Shown one piece after another: positions 7,657-16,589 of a stretch of DNA of 64,000 bases. The stretch's first letter is position 1. Every line of letters begins with the position of its first letter. Below the pieces are notes generated by a model. That model worked only from the letters and a program-made list of their open reading frames with translations. It did no database searches and had not been told where the DNA came from. A program made the translations under genes and the position numbers. The DNA is taken from NCBI GenBank assembly GCA_023146255.1, contig JAGLCJ010000008.1, positions 62,001-126,000 of the forward strand, in the 5' to 3' direction. The DNA is from Alcanivoracaceae bacterium (GTDB lineage: Bacteria > Pseudomonadota > Gammaproteobacteria > Pseudomonadales > Alcanivoracaceae).

Positions 7657-8313
7657 TCAGTGTTTCAGTGCTGCCAGGACCTTGTCGCGAATATCGTCCA
7701 TGGAGCCAACCCCGGCGATGCAGACATACTTCGGCGCCTTGTCGCCACCCGCAGCTGCCAGCTTCTGATAAAAATCCACCAGCGGACGGGTCTGCTGCTG
7801 GTACACCTCAAGGCGTTTACGCACGGTTTCTTCCCGGTCATCATCACGCAGCACCAGATCATCACCGGTCTGGTCGTCCTTACCTTCCTGCTTCGGGGGG
7901 TTGTACTTGATGTGATAAACGCGCCCGGAAGCCGGGTGAACTCGCCGCCCCGAAAGACGCTCAATGATTTCCTCGTCGTTTACATCCAGCTCGACGACGA
8001 AGTCGATATCAACACCGGCGTCCACCAGCGCCTGCGCCTGCGGAATTGTCCGCGGGAAACCATCAAACAGGAAACCGTTCGCGCAGTCGTCAGCGCGGAT
8101 ACGTTCCTTAACCAGGCCGATAATGATGTCGTCAGACACCAGCCCACCGGCATCCATGACTTTTTTTGCTTCGATACCCAGCGGGGTGCCGGCTTTTACG
8201 GCAGCGCGCAGCATATCTCCGGTGGAGATCTGCGGGATACCGAACTTCTGCATGATCAGCTGGGCCTGGGTGCCCTTACCGGCACCCGGGGCGCCGAGCA
8301 GGATGACTCGCAT
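7657..8313 (-). CDS. adk: adenylate kinase
   Basis: Adenylate kinase interconverts ATP + AMP and 2 ADP in the cytoplasm. The 218-residue product is the long bacterial form. It has the P-loop GAPGAGKGTQ at residues 7-16, the AMP-binding GDMLRAAVKAGTPLG segment, FDGFPRTIPQA near 84-94, and a LID domain at about 122-160. The LID begins GRRVHPASGRVYH, so it is the Cys-free, non-zinc type. The ribosome-binding site GGAG lies eight bases before the ATG. It has its own promoter and terminator. Confidence 0.97.
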   Translation of the reverse strand: MRVILLGAPGAGKGTQAQLIMQKFGIPQISTGDMLRAAVKAGTPLGIEAKKVMDAGGLVSDDIIIGLVKERIRADDCANGFLFDGFPRTIPQAQALVDAGVDIDFVVELDVNDEEIIERLSGRRVHPASGRVYHIKYNPPKQEGKDDQTGDDLVLRDDDREETVRKRLEVYQQQTRPLVDFYQKLAAAGGDKAPKYVCIAGVGSMDDIRDKVLAALKH

Positions 8314-8376
8314 AGATGACTCCGACTTGAATTCCGGTACCGGATGGCGCCGGGTTTGTCCCCGAAAAAGGGGGGC

Positions 8377-8405
8377 ACTCTACCGTGACACCGCCCGTCC
8401 GACAA
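8377..8405 (-). promoter_or_regulatory. putative sigma-70 promoter of adk
   Basis: On the minus strand TTGTCG (8400-8405) and TAGAGT (8377-8382) are separated by 17 bp, about 65 bp before the adk start codon. Confidence 0.5.
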
Positions 8406-8436
8406 GGCGGTCAGCGGTCCCGCTAAGGCATTCGTC

Positions 8437-9483
8437 TTACTGCGATTGAATCTCTGGCTGCGACAACCGAACCCGGGCGAACAAGGCCCCGGCAGAGCCG
8501 CTGACAGGCGCCAGCTCGGCATTCTCGCCCGCCTGTTCAACCCCGCCGCCGCCGGCCGCACTGTAGCGGGCTCCGGCTACCAACTCGGTACCAGGCGCAG
8601 GCATGGCCTGCAGCCAGTTTGCCGGAGCCAGTTGCACAGACATCGGGAACCGGTCCGCCAGCACTCTCACCGCCGCCAGTGGCTGGCCAACATCGCCGGG
8701 ACGACGCAGGAACACGAACAGGTTGCCACCGGCCTCTATACCGTCGCCGGCCTCCACCAGCACAGTCAGATTCTGATAATGCTGCTGGGCGGAGAGCTGG
8801 CTACGGGCATCCTCAACCATTTTTTCCAACAGCGGTCGTGCCTCGCCGTCCCCATGCCTTGCCAGTAACGCCTGCCAGGCTGGCAAGGCACGGGCAAAGT
8901 CCTGACTCTGCATCGCCGCCGAGGCCAGCAAAGTCAAGGCACCGTCGTGGCCCGGATACTGCTCAAGGATGATATCCAGCAACCGGCCCGCCTCATCATT
9001 AAGACGGCCTTGCTCCTGCTCAATCAGACTACGCGCCAGAAGCAATCGCGGCTCCAGCGCGTTATCACTGATTTCCACGGCGCGCCGGGCAGCCATCACC
9101 GACACCTGCGGCGCCTCCAGCTCACTATATATAAGGGACAGGACATACCAGCCCTCTGCAGACGGGGTCAGATGCAGTTGCCGCTGCAGCACCCGGGCCA
9201 GCGACTGCAATGGAATCTGCGCCGCCAGTTCCGGGTCCGGGTTGCCAGCCACAACCTGGGTAGCAAAACCCTGATAGGCCTGCCAGTCCGACAGCCAGCG
9301 ACCGGTGTCCGGGTGCTGTCCACGCCATATATATAGCAGCAGAGCCAGCCCGGCGACGGCGAGCACCACCGCTACGGAGGGCACACGCAGTACGACGCCC
9401 TGACGCAGGGCCTCGCGACGCCACATCCACCACAACGACAACGCTGCGGTAGCGGCCAGCAGCACAATCCCGGCATACAGCAT
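8437..9483 (-). CDS. ccmI: cytochrome c maturation protein CcmI (CycH)
   Basis: CcmI holds apocytochrome c and presents it to the CcmF/CcmH haem lyase at the periplasmic face of the inner membrane. The 348-residue product has two N-terminal transmembrane helices (about residues 2-18 and 37-52). A periplasmic TPR-like region follows (GWYVLSLIYSELEAP, LEPRLLLARSLIEQEQGRL, HDGALTLLASAAM), then a C-terminal domain that resembles the CcmI C-terminal beta domain (NLFVFLRRPGDVGQPLAAVRV). It overlaps ccmH by one base and is the last gene of the leftward ccmFGHI operon. Confidence 0.88.
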   Translation of the reverse strand: MLYAGIVLLAATAALSLWWMWRREALRQGVVLRVPSVAVVLAVAGLALLLYIWRGQHPDTGRWLSDWQAYQGFATQVVAGNPDPELAAQIPLQSLARVLQRQLHLTPSAEGWYVLSLIYSELEAPQVSVMAARRAVEISDNALEPRLLLARSLIEQEQGRLNDEAGRLLDIILEQYPGHDGALTLLASAAMQSQDFARALPAWQALLARHGDGEARPLLEKMVEDARSQLSAQQHYQNLTVLVEAGDGIEAGGNLFVFLRRPGDVGQPLAAVRVLADRFPMSVQLAPANWLQAMPAPGTELVAGARYSAAGGGGVEQAGENAELAPVSGSAGALFARVRLSQPEIQSQ

Positions 9484-9896
9484 CAGGTAATATCCTCACC
9501 TCGGGTAATCCGACGAGCACGACGGATCTGGAACACGACCAGCAACAGACCTCCGCCCATCGCCATTAGCGGCGCCAACCAGAGAATCATGGTTTGTGGT
9601 GTCAGCGGCGGGTGATAACTGACGAAATCGCCATAGCGCTGAACAAAATAATCAACGATCTCCTCGTCACTGCGGCCGGCACGGATCATTTCGGCAACCT
9701 GCTGACGCATATCCTGAGCAATCGGTGCATCGGAATCGGAAATCGCCTGATTCTGGCACTTCGGGCAGCGCAGCTGCACCAGCAGTTCGCGAAAGCGCTG
9801 CTCATCGATAACGGAATCAAACTGGTAAATATCCTGCACCGCCGGCAACGCCAGCGGCCAGCAGCACAACAACATCAGGACCAGACGCTTCATCAC
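9483..9896 (-). CDS. ccmH: cytochrome c maturation thioredox protein CcmH (CcmL type)
   Basis: A 137-residue membrane-anchored protein with an N-terminal signal peptide (about 1-19). The motif LRCPKCQNQAISDSDAP near residues 42-58 carries the redox-active CxxC that reduces apocytochrome thiols. One transmembrane helix lies near 104-124, followed by a short basic tail. It has only the N-terminal half of the Escherichia coli CcmH fusion; the C-terminal TPR half is the separate ccmI. It overlaps ccmG by 4 bp. Confidence 0.93.
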   Translation of the reverse strand: MMKRLVLMLLCCWPLALPAVQDIYQFDSVIDEQRFRELLVQLRCPKCQNQAISDSDAPIAQDMRQQVAEMIRAGRSDEEIVDYFVQRYGDFVSYHPPLTPQTMILWLAPLMAMGGGLLLVVFQIRRARRITRGEDIT

Positions 9897-10429
9897 TCTG
9901 CCTCCTTCTGCCAGACGGGTGCGAAACGTTGCTGCCAGGAACGATCATTCAGTTCGCCGACATAACGCAGCACAACTTCACCTTCAGGATTGATTACAAA
10001 GGTTTCCGGGGCTCCATAGACACCGAGATCAATACCATAACGGCCACTTTCATCCGCCGGCACCTCGACAAAGGGATTGCCATACTTCGCCAGATACTCA
10101 CGGGCCTTCCCGGCATCATCCTTATAGTTCAGACCGACGATACGAACGCCCTGCTCCGCCAGCTGCATCAGATACGGATGCTCGACATAACAGGTCGGGC
10201 ACCAGGTCGCCCAGACATTCAGCAAGGTCCAGTGACCGATAAAGAAATCGTTGCTGACTTCACTGCCAGTACGCATCAGCGAGGGCAGTTGCATGGTCGG
10301 CAATGGTTTGCCGGCCAGCGCCGTGGGCAACTCCTCGGTATTGCGGCCAAGTTGGGTGGCGAGCAGCACTGCCAGACCGATAAAGGCCACCAGTGGCAGA
10401 AACATCCACCAGCCATTACGCGATGGCAT
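9893..10429 (-). CDS. ccmG: thiol:disulfide interchange protein CcmG (DsbE)
   Basis: CcmG is a periplasmic membrane-anchored thioredoxin that reduces apocytochrome c or CcmH. From the chosen ATG (MPSRNGWWMF) the protein has 178 residues, with an N-terminal anchor at about 6-25, the active site WATWCPTC near residue 75, and GAPETFVI containing the conserved cis-Pro region. A longer frame reaches 10495, but its first 22 residues do not look like the family and would overlap ccmF much further; the chosen start leaves a 14-bp overlap. Confidence 0.92.
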   Translation of the reverse strand: MPSRNGWWMFLPLVAFIGLAVLLATQLGRNTEELPTALAGKPLPTMQLPSLMRTGSEVSNDFFIGHWTLLNVWATWCPTCYVEHPYLMQLAEQGVRIVGLNYKDDAGKAREYLAKYGNPFVEVPADESGRYGIDLGVYGAPETFVINPEGEVVLRYVGELNDRSWQQRFAPVWQKEAE

Positions 10430-12434
10430 CAGCTTGCTCCGACGATTTTGACCGGTAACGGCGATCCGAGGCGGCAAGGAAGCCACCAATACCAAGCAGC
10501 AGCGAGCCTATCCACAGCCAGCCGATGCCGGGCTTGTAATAGATACGCACCGCCCAGGCCTGCTCAGCCTGATCTATCGGTTCGCCCAACGCCACGTACA
10601 GATCACGGAAAAAATTCGAATGCAGTGCAGCTTCCGTCATCACCTGACCGCTGACCCGGTAAGTACGCTTTTCCGGGGTCAGGGTAACAATGTCACGGCC
10701 GTTCTCGGTCACCGGGACAATCGCCCGAATAGCGTCGAAGTTGGGGCCCGCCCGCTCGACCACTTCAGAAAAAGCGAACTGGTAGCCTGCCACCTCAATC
10801 ACATCGCCGGGCACCATGCGCAGATCACGCTCGACCTCGCGGAAACTGACCTGGGTAACGCCGGCGACAATCACGGCCAACCCGATATGCCCCAGCAGCA
10901 TGCCGTGATAAGCCCGCGTTAACCTGCCGGCACCGCGCAACAGACCAACACGAAATGCCAGCGCCTTCTGCAACCAGTCGCTGAGCTGCGCGAGAATGAC
11001 ATAGACCACCATAATCACGGCAAGCACACCAACAAACGGCATCTCGCCGTCACTGAATGCCACCAGCGCAGCTCCTGCTACCACGCTGACCGGCGCCAGC
11101 CACAGCAGCCGCTTCAGCAGCGCCTTGCCGTCCTGCTTTTTCCAGTTACTGAACATGCCAGGCACCAGCAACAGCATCAGCACCAGCGTTAGCGGGACGA
11201 AAAACGCATTGAAATAGGGGGAACGCACAGAGATTTTGATATCCAGTGCTTCACCAATCAGTGGAAACAGGGTGCCCATCAACACCACAAATGTTGCCGT
11301 AAGCAACAGCAGGTTATTACCGAGCAGGAAACTGTCTCGCGACAACCATTCAAATCCGGCACGGTGACGCAAAACAGGCGCGCGCAGGGCAAAAAGTGTC
11401 AGTGAGCCACCGACAACAATGGCAAGGAAAGTCAGAACAAAAGCGCCACGGGCCGGGTCATTGGCGAATGAATGTACTGACGTGAGAATTCCCGAGCGCA
11501 CCAGAAAAGTCCCAAGCAGACACAGCGAGAATGCCATCAGGGCCAGCAGCACCGTCCAGGCCCGAAACAGGCCACGCTTCTCGGTCACTGCCAGCGAATG
11601 AATCAGCGCCGTGCCGCACAACCACGGCATCAGAGAGGCATTTTCGACCGGATCCCAGAACCACCAACCGCCCCAGCCCAGCTCGTAATAAGCCCACCAG
11701 GAACCCAGAGCGATACCCAGGGAGAGAAACGCCCAGGCCACCGTGGTCCAGGGTCTGGCCCAGCGCGCCCAGGCCGGATCCAGCCGGCCTGCTATCAGGC
11801 CAGCAATAGCGAAGGCAAACGCCACAGAAAAGCCTACATAACCGGTGTACAGCATCGGCGGGTGAATAATCAGCCCCGGATCCTGCAGTAACGGATTCAG
11901 ATCCGCACCATCAAGCGGGAACCAGGGTAAATTCCGATCAAACGGATTCGACGTCAGCAGCATGAACAGCAGGAAGCCGATGCCAATCATACCCATCACC
12001 GCCAAAACCAGAGCATGGACATCAGTGGGCACCCTGCCGCGCAGCAGCGACACCATCAGCCCCCACAACGACAGAATCCATACCCACAGCAGTAGCGATC
12101 CCTCATGGCCACCCCAGATCGCCGATATCCGGTAACCCAGTGGCAATTGACTGTTGGAGTGTCCCGCCACATAGCTGATGGTGAAATCGTGGCTGTAAAA
12201 AGCCCATGCCAGCGTCAGCAGCGCAATGCTCAGGAACAGCCACTGCAGCAACGCGGCTGGCCTTGCCACCGCCTGCAGCCAGGGCTTGCCCGACACATAT
12301 CCATATACCGGCAGGGTTGACTGAAGAACAGCCAGCGCTAACGCCAGCCAGAGACAGAAATGGCCCAGCTCTGCGACCAAGGGATTCTCCGGGGGGATTT
12401 CGGGGGCCTTAGAATGGTCAAGCCGCCTGCGCAT
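10416..12434 (-). CDS. ccmF: haem lyase subunit CcmF
   Basis: CcmF is the large polytopic component that attaches haem to apocytochrome c. The 672-residue product is hydrophobic over most of its length. It has the periplasmic tryptophan-rich WWD motif in GWGGWWFWDPVENASLMPW near residues 250-268 and the PPMLYTGYVGF region near 193-203. It begins with about 20 extra residues before the usual ELGHF start of the family. ccmF opens the ccmFGHI operon; ccmABCDE, which usually precede it, are not here, so the pathway must be split between loci. Confidence 0.93.
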   Translation of the reverse strand: MRRRLDHSKAPEIPPENPLVAELGHFCLWLALALAVLQSTLPVYGYVSGKPWLQAVARPAALLQWLFLSIALLTLAWAFYSHDFTISYVAGHSNSQLPLGYRISAIWGGHEGSLLLWVWILSLWGLMVSLLRGRVPTDVHALVLAVMGMIGIGFLLFMLLTSNPFDRNLPWFPLDGADLNPLLQDPGLIIHPPMLYTGYVGFSVAFAFAIAGLIAGRLDPAWARWARPWTTVAWAFLSLGIALGSWWAYYELGWGGWWFWDPVENASLMPWLCGTALIHSLAVTEKRGLFRAWTVLLALMAFSLCLLGTFLVRSGILTSVHSFANDPARGAFVLTFLAIVVGGSLTLFALRAPVLRHRAGFEWLSRDSFLLGNNLLLLTATFVVLMGTLFPLIGEALDIKISVRSPYFNAFFVPLTLVLMLLLVPGMFSNWKKQDGKALLKRLLWLAPVSVVAGAALVAFSDGEMPFVGVLAVIMVVYVILAQLSDWLQKALAFRVGLLRGAGRLTRAYHGMLLGHIGLAVIVAGVTQVSFREVERDLRMVPGDVIEVAGYQFAFSEVVERAGPNFDAIRAIVPVTENGRDIVTLTPEKRTYRVSGQVMTEAALHSNFFRDLYVALGEPIDQAEQAWAVRIYYKPGIGWLWIGSLLLGIGGFLAASDRRYRSKSSEQADAIA

Positions 12435-12476
12435 TGCAAGCCCGAGAGCGACGCACCGGTCATCACGCTGTCATCG

Positions 12477-12502
12477 GTGCCAGCAAGACTTGACGCTGGC
12501 AC
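12477..12502. promoter_or_regulatory. inverted repeat GTGCCAGC-N10-GCTGGCAC between ccmF and fabA
   Basis: Perfect 8-bp arms with a 10-nt spacer in the divergent control region of ccmF and fabA. It could be an operator or a cruciform; no regulator is identifiable from it. Confidence 0.35.
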
Positions 12503-12578
12503 ATAATGACAACATCACTGCCCCGCCAGGGCTGTCACAATTGGTAATGCCTGAATTGACCGCCTGATGACAAGCCTT

Positions 12579-12587
12579 TGCTATGAT
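12579..12587 (+). promoter_or_regulatory. putative extended -10 promoter of fabA
   Basis: TGCTATGAT matches the extended -10 pattern TGnTATAAT, 33-45 bp before the two candidate GTG starts. A TTGACC at 12556-12561 is 20 bp upstream, which is long for a -35 box. Confidence 0.5.
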
Positions 12588-12619
12588 GCACCCCGATTTT
12601 GCTGATCTGGATAGTCAAC

Positions 12620-13153
12620 GTGGATAGTAGTGTGACCAGTACCCGACCCTCCTCCTACGACAAAGATGCGCTGCTGGCCTGCGGGCACGGCGAACTGTTT
12701 GGCCCGGGCAACGCCCGTCTCCCCCTGCCCAATATGCTGATGATGGATCGTATTACTCACATCAGCGAACAGGGCGGCAAATATGGCAAGGGCGAAATCA
12801 TCGCCGAGCTTGATATCCAGCCGGACCTCTGGTTCTTCGGCTGCCATTTCGAAAGTGACCCGGTGATGCCTGGTTGTCTGGGCCTTGATGCACTTTGGCA
12901 GCTGGTCGGCTTCCACCTTGGCTGGCTTGGTCACCCGGGCCGTGGCCGGGCGCTTGGCGTCGGTGGCGTCAAGTTCAGTGGTCAGGTGCTGCCCACAGCA
13001 AAGCGGCTCACCTACCATCTGGATATCAAGCGGGTGGTTGCCCGTGGCCTGATCCTTGGCATCGCCGATGGCCGTGTCAGTGTCGACGGGCGCGACATCT
13101 ATCACGCCGAGGACCTGCGGGTCGGGCTGTTCACCTCCACCGACGGTTTCTGA
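12620..13153 (+). CDS. fabA: 3-hydroxydecanoyl-ACP dehydratase/isomerase FabA
   Basis: FabA dehydrates 3-hydroxydecanoyl-ACP and isomerises the trans-2 to the cis-3 product, the branch point to unsaturated fatty acids in gammaproteobacteria. The sequence contains PDLWFFGCHFESDPVMPGC and LGLDALWQLVGF, with the catalytic His76 and Asp90 (this start's numbering). GRALGVGGVKFSGQVLPTAK is also conserved. Two GTG codons are possible starts, 12620 and 12632; the second gives a length of 173 residues, nearest the 171-172 usual in the family, and neither has a strong ribosome-binding site. fabB follows after 12 bp, so they form a fabAB operon. Confidence 0.95.
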   Translation: MDSSVTSTRPSSYDKDALLACGHGELFGPGNARLPLPNMLMMDRITHISEQGGKYGKGEIIAELDIQPDLWFFGCHFESDPVMPGCLGLDALWQLVGFHLGWLGHPGRGRALGVGGVKFSGQVLPTAKRLTYHLDIKRVVARGLILGIADGRVSVDGRDIYHAEDLRVGLFTSTDGF

Positions 13154-13165
13154 CGGAGTCTGACC

Positions 13166-14380
13166 ATGCGTCGAGTAGTTATCACCGGCTTCGGTATTGT
13201 TTCCTGTCTCGGTAACGATGCCACCAGCGTCACCCGGTCGCTGCGGGAAAGTATTTCCGGCATTCGCGCCCGCGATATCTACAAGGAAATCGGCATGCGC
13301 AGTCAGGTTGCCGGTTTACCAACCATTGATCTGGATGAACGCATCGATCGCAAGGCCCGGCGCTTTATGGGTGATTCCGCTGCCTATGCCTACGTTGCCA
13401 TGGACGACGCCATTCGCAGCGCCGGACTGGCACCCGATCAGGTCAGCAACGAGCGCACCGGCCTGATTGCCGGTTCCGGTGGTCACTCATCCATGAATCA
13501 GGTGGAAGCTGCCGATATTGCCCGGCAAAAAGGCGTCAAGCGCGTGGGCCCGTACATGGTGCCACGGGTGATGGCCAGCACCGTGTCGGCCTGTCTCGCC
13601 ACGCCGTTCAAGATCAAGGGCGTGAATTATTCGATTGCCTCGGCCTGCGCCACCAGCGCCCACTGCATCGGCAACGCCATGGAACTGATCCAGCTGGGCA
13701 AGCAGGACATCGTCTTTGCCGGCGGCGGTGAGGAAGAGCACTGGACCTTGAGCATTCTGTTTGATGCCATGGGCGCGCTGTCGAGCAAATACAACGACAC
13801 CCCGGAAACCGCTTCACGCGCTTACGATGCGGAGCGCGATGGCTTTGTTATCGCCGGCGGTGGTGGCATGGTGGTGGTTGAGGAGCTGGAGCACGCCAAG
13901 GCACGCGGCGCCAATATTTTTGCCGAAATCGTTGGTTATGGTGCCACATCGGACGGCCACGACATGGTCGCTCCGAGCGGCGAAGGCGCGGCCCGCTGCA
14001 TGCGCCAGGCCATGGCCACGGTGAACACGCCGATTGACTACATTAACACCCACGGCACCAGCACTCCGGTCGGCGATGTTGCCGAAGTACGTGCGATTCG
14101 AGAGGTATTTGGCAGCCATATCCCGCCAATCAGCTCGACCAAATCATTGTCCGGACACTCTCTCGGCGCCGCCGGCGTGCATGAGGCGATCTACTCGCTA
14201 CTGATGATGCAAAATGGCTTTATTGCCGGTTCCGCCAACATCAGCCAGCTCGACCCGGAAGTGGCGGACTGCCCGATTGTCACCGCCAGCCGTGACGCTG
14301 AGCTGACTACCGTCATGTCCAACAGCTTCGGTTTTGGTGGCACCAACGCGACTCTGGTTCTGCGCAAGTATCAGGGTTAG
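13166..14380 (+). CDS. fabB: 3-oxoacyl-ACP synthase I FabB
   Basis: FabB elongates the cis-3-decenoyl-ACP made by FabA. The 404-residue product has the thiolase-fold catalytic triad Cys-His-His in SIASACATSAHCIG (near residue 163), INTHGTSTPVGD (near 298) and SGHSLGAAGVHE (near 333). The glycine-rich SNSFGFGGTNA is near the C-terminus. GGAG lies a few bases before the ATG. It ends at a strong bidirectional terminator shared with the convergent outer-membrane protein gene. Confidence 0.96.
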   Translation: MRRVVITGFGIVSCLGNDATSVTRSLRESISGIRARDIYKEIGMRSQVAGLPTIDLDERIDRKARRFMGDSAAYAYVAMDDAIRSAGLAPDQVSNERTGLIAGSGGHSSMNQVEAADIARQKGVKRVGPYMVPRVMASTVSACLATPFKIKGVNYSIASACATSAHCIGNAMELIQLGKQDIVFAGGGEEEHWTLSILFDAMGALSSKYNDTPETASRAYDAERDGFVIAGGGGMVVVEELEHAKARGANIFAEIVGYGATSDGHDMVAPSGEGAARCMRQAMATVNTPIDYINTHGTSTPVGDVAEVRAIREVFGSHIPPISSTKSLSGHSLGAAGVHEAIYSLLMMQNGFIAGSANISQLDPEVADCPIVTASRDAELTTVMSNSFGFGGTNATLVLRKYQG

Positions 14381-14393
14381 GAAGCTGCCAGAA

Positions 14394-14425
14394 GAAAAAA
14401 TGCCCGCTTTCGCGGGCATTTTTTT
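14394..14425. terminator. bidirectional terminator, fabB / outer-membrane protein
   Basis: The stem AATGCCCGC / GCGGGCATT around TTTC has an A-run on the left and a seven-base T-run on the right. It serves fabB and the convergent gene that ends at 14438. Confidence 0.92.
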
Positions 14426-14437
14426 GCCACAGGCAAA

Positions 14438-15166
14438 TCAGAAGCGGGCAGCGACACGAACCATCATGATGTCGAAGCTGTCCTGAGTGCTGTACTCCAC
14501 TTCACCGCTGACAACCGGGGTGAAGAAGTACTTGGCACCGACGCCGAATTCGGTATCCACACCACTGACATCGGACTCAGCCACACGGACACCGGCGCTG
14601 AACTCGTTGGAGAAGAAGTAATCACCCAGCAGGGTCAGGGTGTTGTCACCGTCATTGCTGGCCAGATCGGCTTCCAGATTGACGAAGTTCTCGCCCAGCT
14701 TGCCAACGTATTTGGTGCCGATGTGATAGGTGGGATCGATAGAGCTGTCGCCGTCTTCAAAACCGATATACACCAACGCCCCATCTTGCAGCATGTAACC
14801 AGCACTTAGCAGGTAGTCGTCGAAGGTATCTACGCCGTCATCCGTTTGCGAAAGGCCAGCTGCCAGGTAGATGTCCTCGATCCAGAACTCACCTCCAATC
14901 GAGATTGTATCCAGATCAACCTTGTCCGCCGTAAAGTAAGCTGCAAAAAGATTGCTATTACGACCAAGGAAATAGGCCTCCGTCAGCGGTCGGTTAGCAG
15001 TGCTGACCGTCTCAAGATGGTAGGTAAAGTCCACACCTACGGCGCTGTCATCCCCATCGAAGTCTGCGTAAGTTACACCCGCTTCCATCTGGTAGTCTTG
15101 GGCGTAGGCTACTCCCTGAACCGCAAACGCAGCTGCAACCGCCACGGCAAGATAGTGCTTCTTCAT
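14438..15166 (-). CDS. putative outer-membrane beta-barrel (porin-like) protein
   Basis: The 242-residue precursor has a clear signal peptide, MKKHYLAVAVAAAFAVQGVAYA, cleaved after residue 22. The mature part alternates polar and hydrophobic residues, is acidic and glycine-rich, and ends in VRVAARF, the terminal Phe expected for insertion by the BAM complex. It is shorter than the two general porins that follow and shares no obvious domain with them beyond the barrel pattern. The ATG at 15166 was chosen for the signal peptide and its upstream GGGAAG. A block upstream resembles that of the next porin gene. Substrate unknown. Confidence 0.75.
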   Translation of the reverse strand: MKKHYLAVAVAAAFAVQGVAYAQDYQMEAGVTYADFDGDDSAVGVDFTYHLETVSTANRPLTEAYFLGRNSNLFAAYFTADKVDLDTISIGGEFWIEDIYLAAGLSQTDDGVDTFDDYLLSAGYMLQDGALVYIGFEDGDSSIDPTYHIGTKYVGKLGENFVNLEADLASNDGDNTLTLLGDYFFSNEFSAGVRVAESDVSGVDTEFGVGAKYFFTPVVSGEVEYSTQDSFDIMMVRVAARF

Positions 15167-15221
15167 ATTGTCTTCCCTTATATGGTTATTGGCGTCGAAC
15201 GTTCGGACCGATGACCATCCA

Positions 15222-15285
15222 TCGGTGCCCCCGACTATATGACGGAAAAATGACCGAAGAAAGCCCCGATATGGTGCATTGTGTC
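15222..15285 (-). promoter_or_regulatory. conserved upstream block of the barrel gene (shared with next porin)
   Basis: Read on the minus strand, this block keeps ACAATGCACCATAT, then CTTTCTTCGGTCATTTT, CGTCATATAG and CACCGA in the same order and spacing as 16590-16661 upstream of the next porin. CATATAG is a candidate -10 region. Position and conservation argue for a shared promoter or operator. Confidence 0.55.
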
Positions 15286-15420
15286 GAGGCGCACCGAAAG
15301 AGCACATAAAATAGCCAACGGCACTGCCCTGCCACCTCACCCAACCACGCCTGCCAAATACTCCCGATACCTCACCGAGTATGGGCATGTGCATGCGGGA
15401 AGCTCTGTTCCCGGGGGGCA

Positions 15421-15448
15421 AAAAAATGCCCGCTTACGCGGGCATTTT
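15421..15448 (-). terminator. porin terminator
   Basis: The stem ATGCCCGC / GCGGGCAT around TTAC, with a run of T on the minus strand, lies just beyond the stop codon of the porin at 15463. The stem is almost the same as that of the fabB terminator. Confidence 0.88.
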
Positions 15449-15462
15449 CCTTTTCGTCTGAA

Positions 15463-16539
15463 TCAGAATCGGTGCTCTGCACCAACGCCTACGACGGCAA
15501 CAGCGCGTGTGGTCGAACCCGCCGACGGATCAAATTCCTGACGGGTAGCGTAACCGTATACCTTGGTTTGATCTCCGAGCTTGTAGTCGACCCCGCCAGA
15601 AAACTGCTGCTTCTTCAGATCAGATGCATCACCCTCGGTTTGACCCACCTGCAGCTTGAGCTTCATGGCATCACTCAAACCAAGGCCGGCACTGATAATG
15701 AATGTGGTGTCCTTGTTATTGGAGTCAACCACATCTTCAGCTTCCTGAAGCAGCAGGCCCAGCTCAAGCGAGTCAAAGTTCGCACCGGCCACAATGCGAA
15801 TAATATCGATCAAATCATTCGTTGCGGCCTCAATACCCCCCGGTACCGCAGCCACAGGCTGGAGCCCTGCAATATCGGGAATATAAAGACCGTTGGAGCC
15901 GGCGGAGCCGAAGTTATTTTTGTCGTAACCGACCCCGACATACATCTCGCCGAGATCAACGTTCACTGCAACCGATACGGTTTCGAACAGCTTGTTGTTG
16001 GAGCCCGGGCCGCCATCAGGATTACCTTCTGCAGCGACAGTAGCAACATCGATAGTCACCAGATCACCCAGTTTCGGAGTCGTATACTGAATGACATTAT
16101 CTGCCCGCCACTCGCCCTCCATCAGATTGAAGTTGTCCGCGTAAATCTGGTCATGAAACTGATCGACGGCGAAGCCCATGGTTCTTACCGGAGTATCAAA
16201 GCGGCCAATCTTGACCATTCCAAACCCACCTTCGAGGCCCAGGAAGGTATTGCGCGGAGTAAAGAAATCAATCGGCGTACCAATTGCCTGATCCGGATAA
16301 ATACCAAACTCAAGCTGGAATGACCCCCGCAGACCACCATCCAGATCTGCACCACCACGAATACCGAAGTAGGACTTGTTGGACGTAACAATATAGTTAC
16401 CGCCGGTACCAGCGCCTTCCGCACCGTCGACATGATCAAGTGAGAGGTTCAGCTTTCCGTAAAGGTCAGCGTTTGCCATAGCCGTGCCCGGAGCTGCGAC
16501 TATCGCGCCAATGGCCAGAACGAGCAGATGCTTTTTCAT
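15463..16539 (-). CDS. general porin (Gram-negative porin family)
   Basis: A 358-residue precursor with signal peptide MKKHLLVLAIGAIVAAPGTAMA (cleaved after Ala22). The mature chain begins NADLYGKLNLSLDHV and contains NKSYFGIRGGADLDGGLRG, the hinge-like GGFGMVKIGRFDTPVRTMG, and RADNVIQYTTPK. It ends AEHRF with terminal Phe. These are the marks of trimeric 16-strand porins of the Omp32/Gram-negative porin family, which let small solutes cross the outer membrane. The ATG at 16539 follows a GGGAGA site. It is paralogous to the gene at 16800. Confidence 0.87.
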   Translation of the reverse strand: MKKHLLVLAIGAIVAAPGTAMANADLYGKLNLSLDHVDGAEGAGTGGNYIVTSNKSYFGIRGGADLDGGLRGSFQLEFGIYPDQAIGTPIDFFTPRNTFLGLEGGFGMVKIGRFDTPVRTMGFAVDQFHDQIYADNFNLMEGEWRADNVIQYTTPKLGDLVTIDVATVAAEGNPDGGPGSNNKLFETVSVAVNVDLGEMYVGVGYDKNNFGSAGSNGLYIPDIAGLQPVAAVPGGIEAATNDLIDIIRIVAGANFDSLELGLLLQEAEDVVDSNNKDTTFIISAGLGLSDAMKLKLQVGQTEGDASDLKKQQFSGGVDYKLGDQTKVYGYATRQEFDPSAGSTTRAVAVVGVGAEHRF

Positions 16540-16589
16540 AGTGAGGTCTCCCTGTTTCACTTTTTGTCATTGAGGTCGGCACCGGCGCC

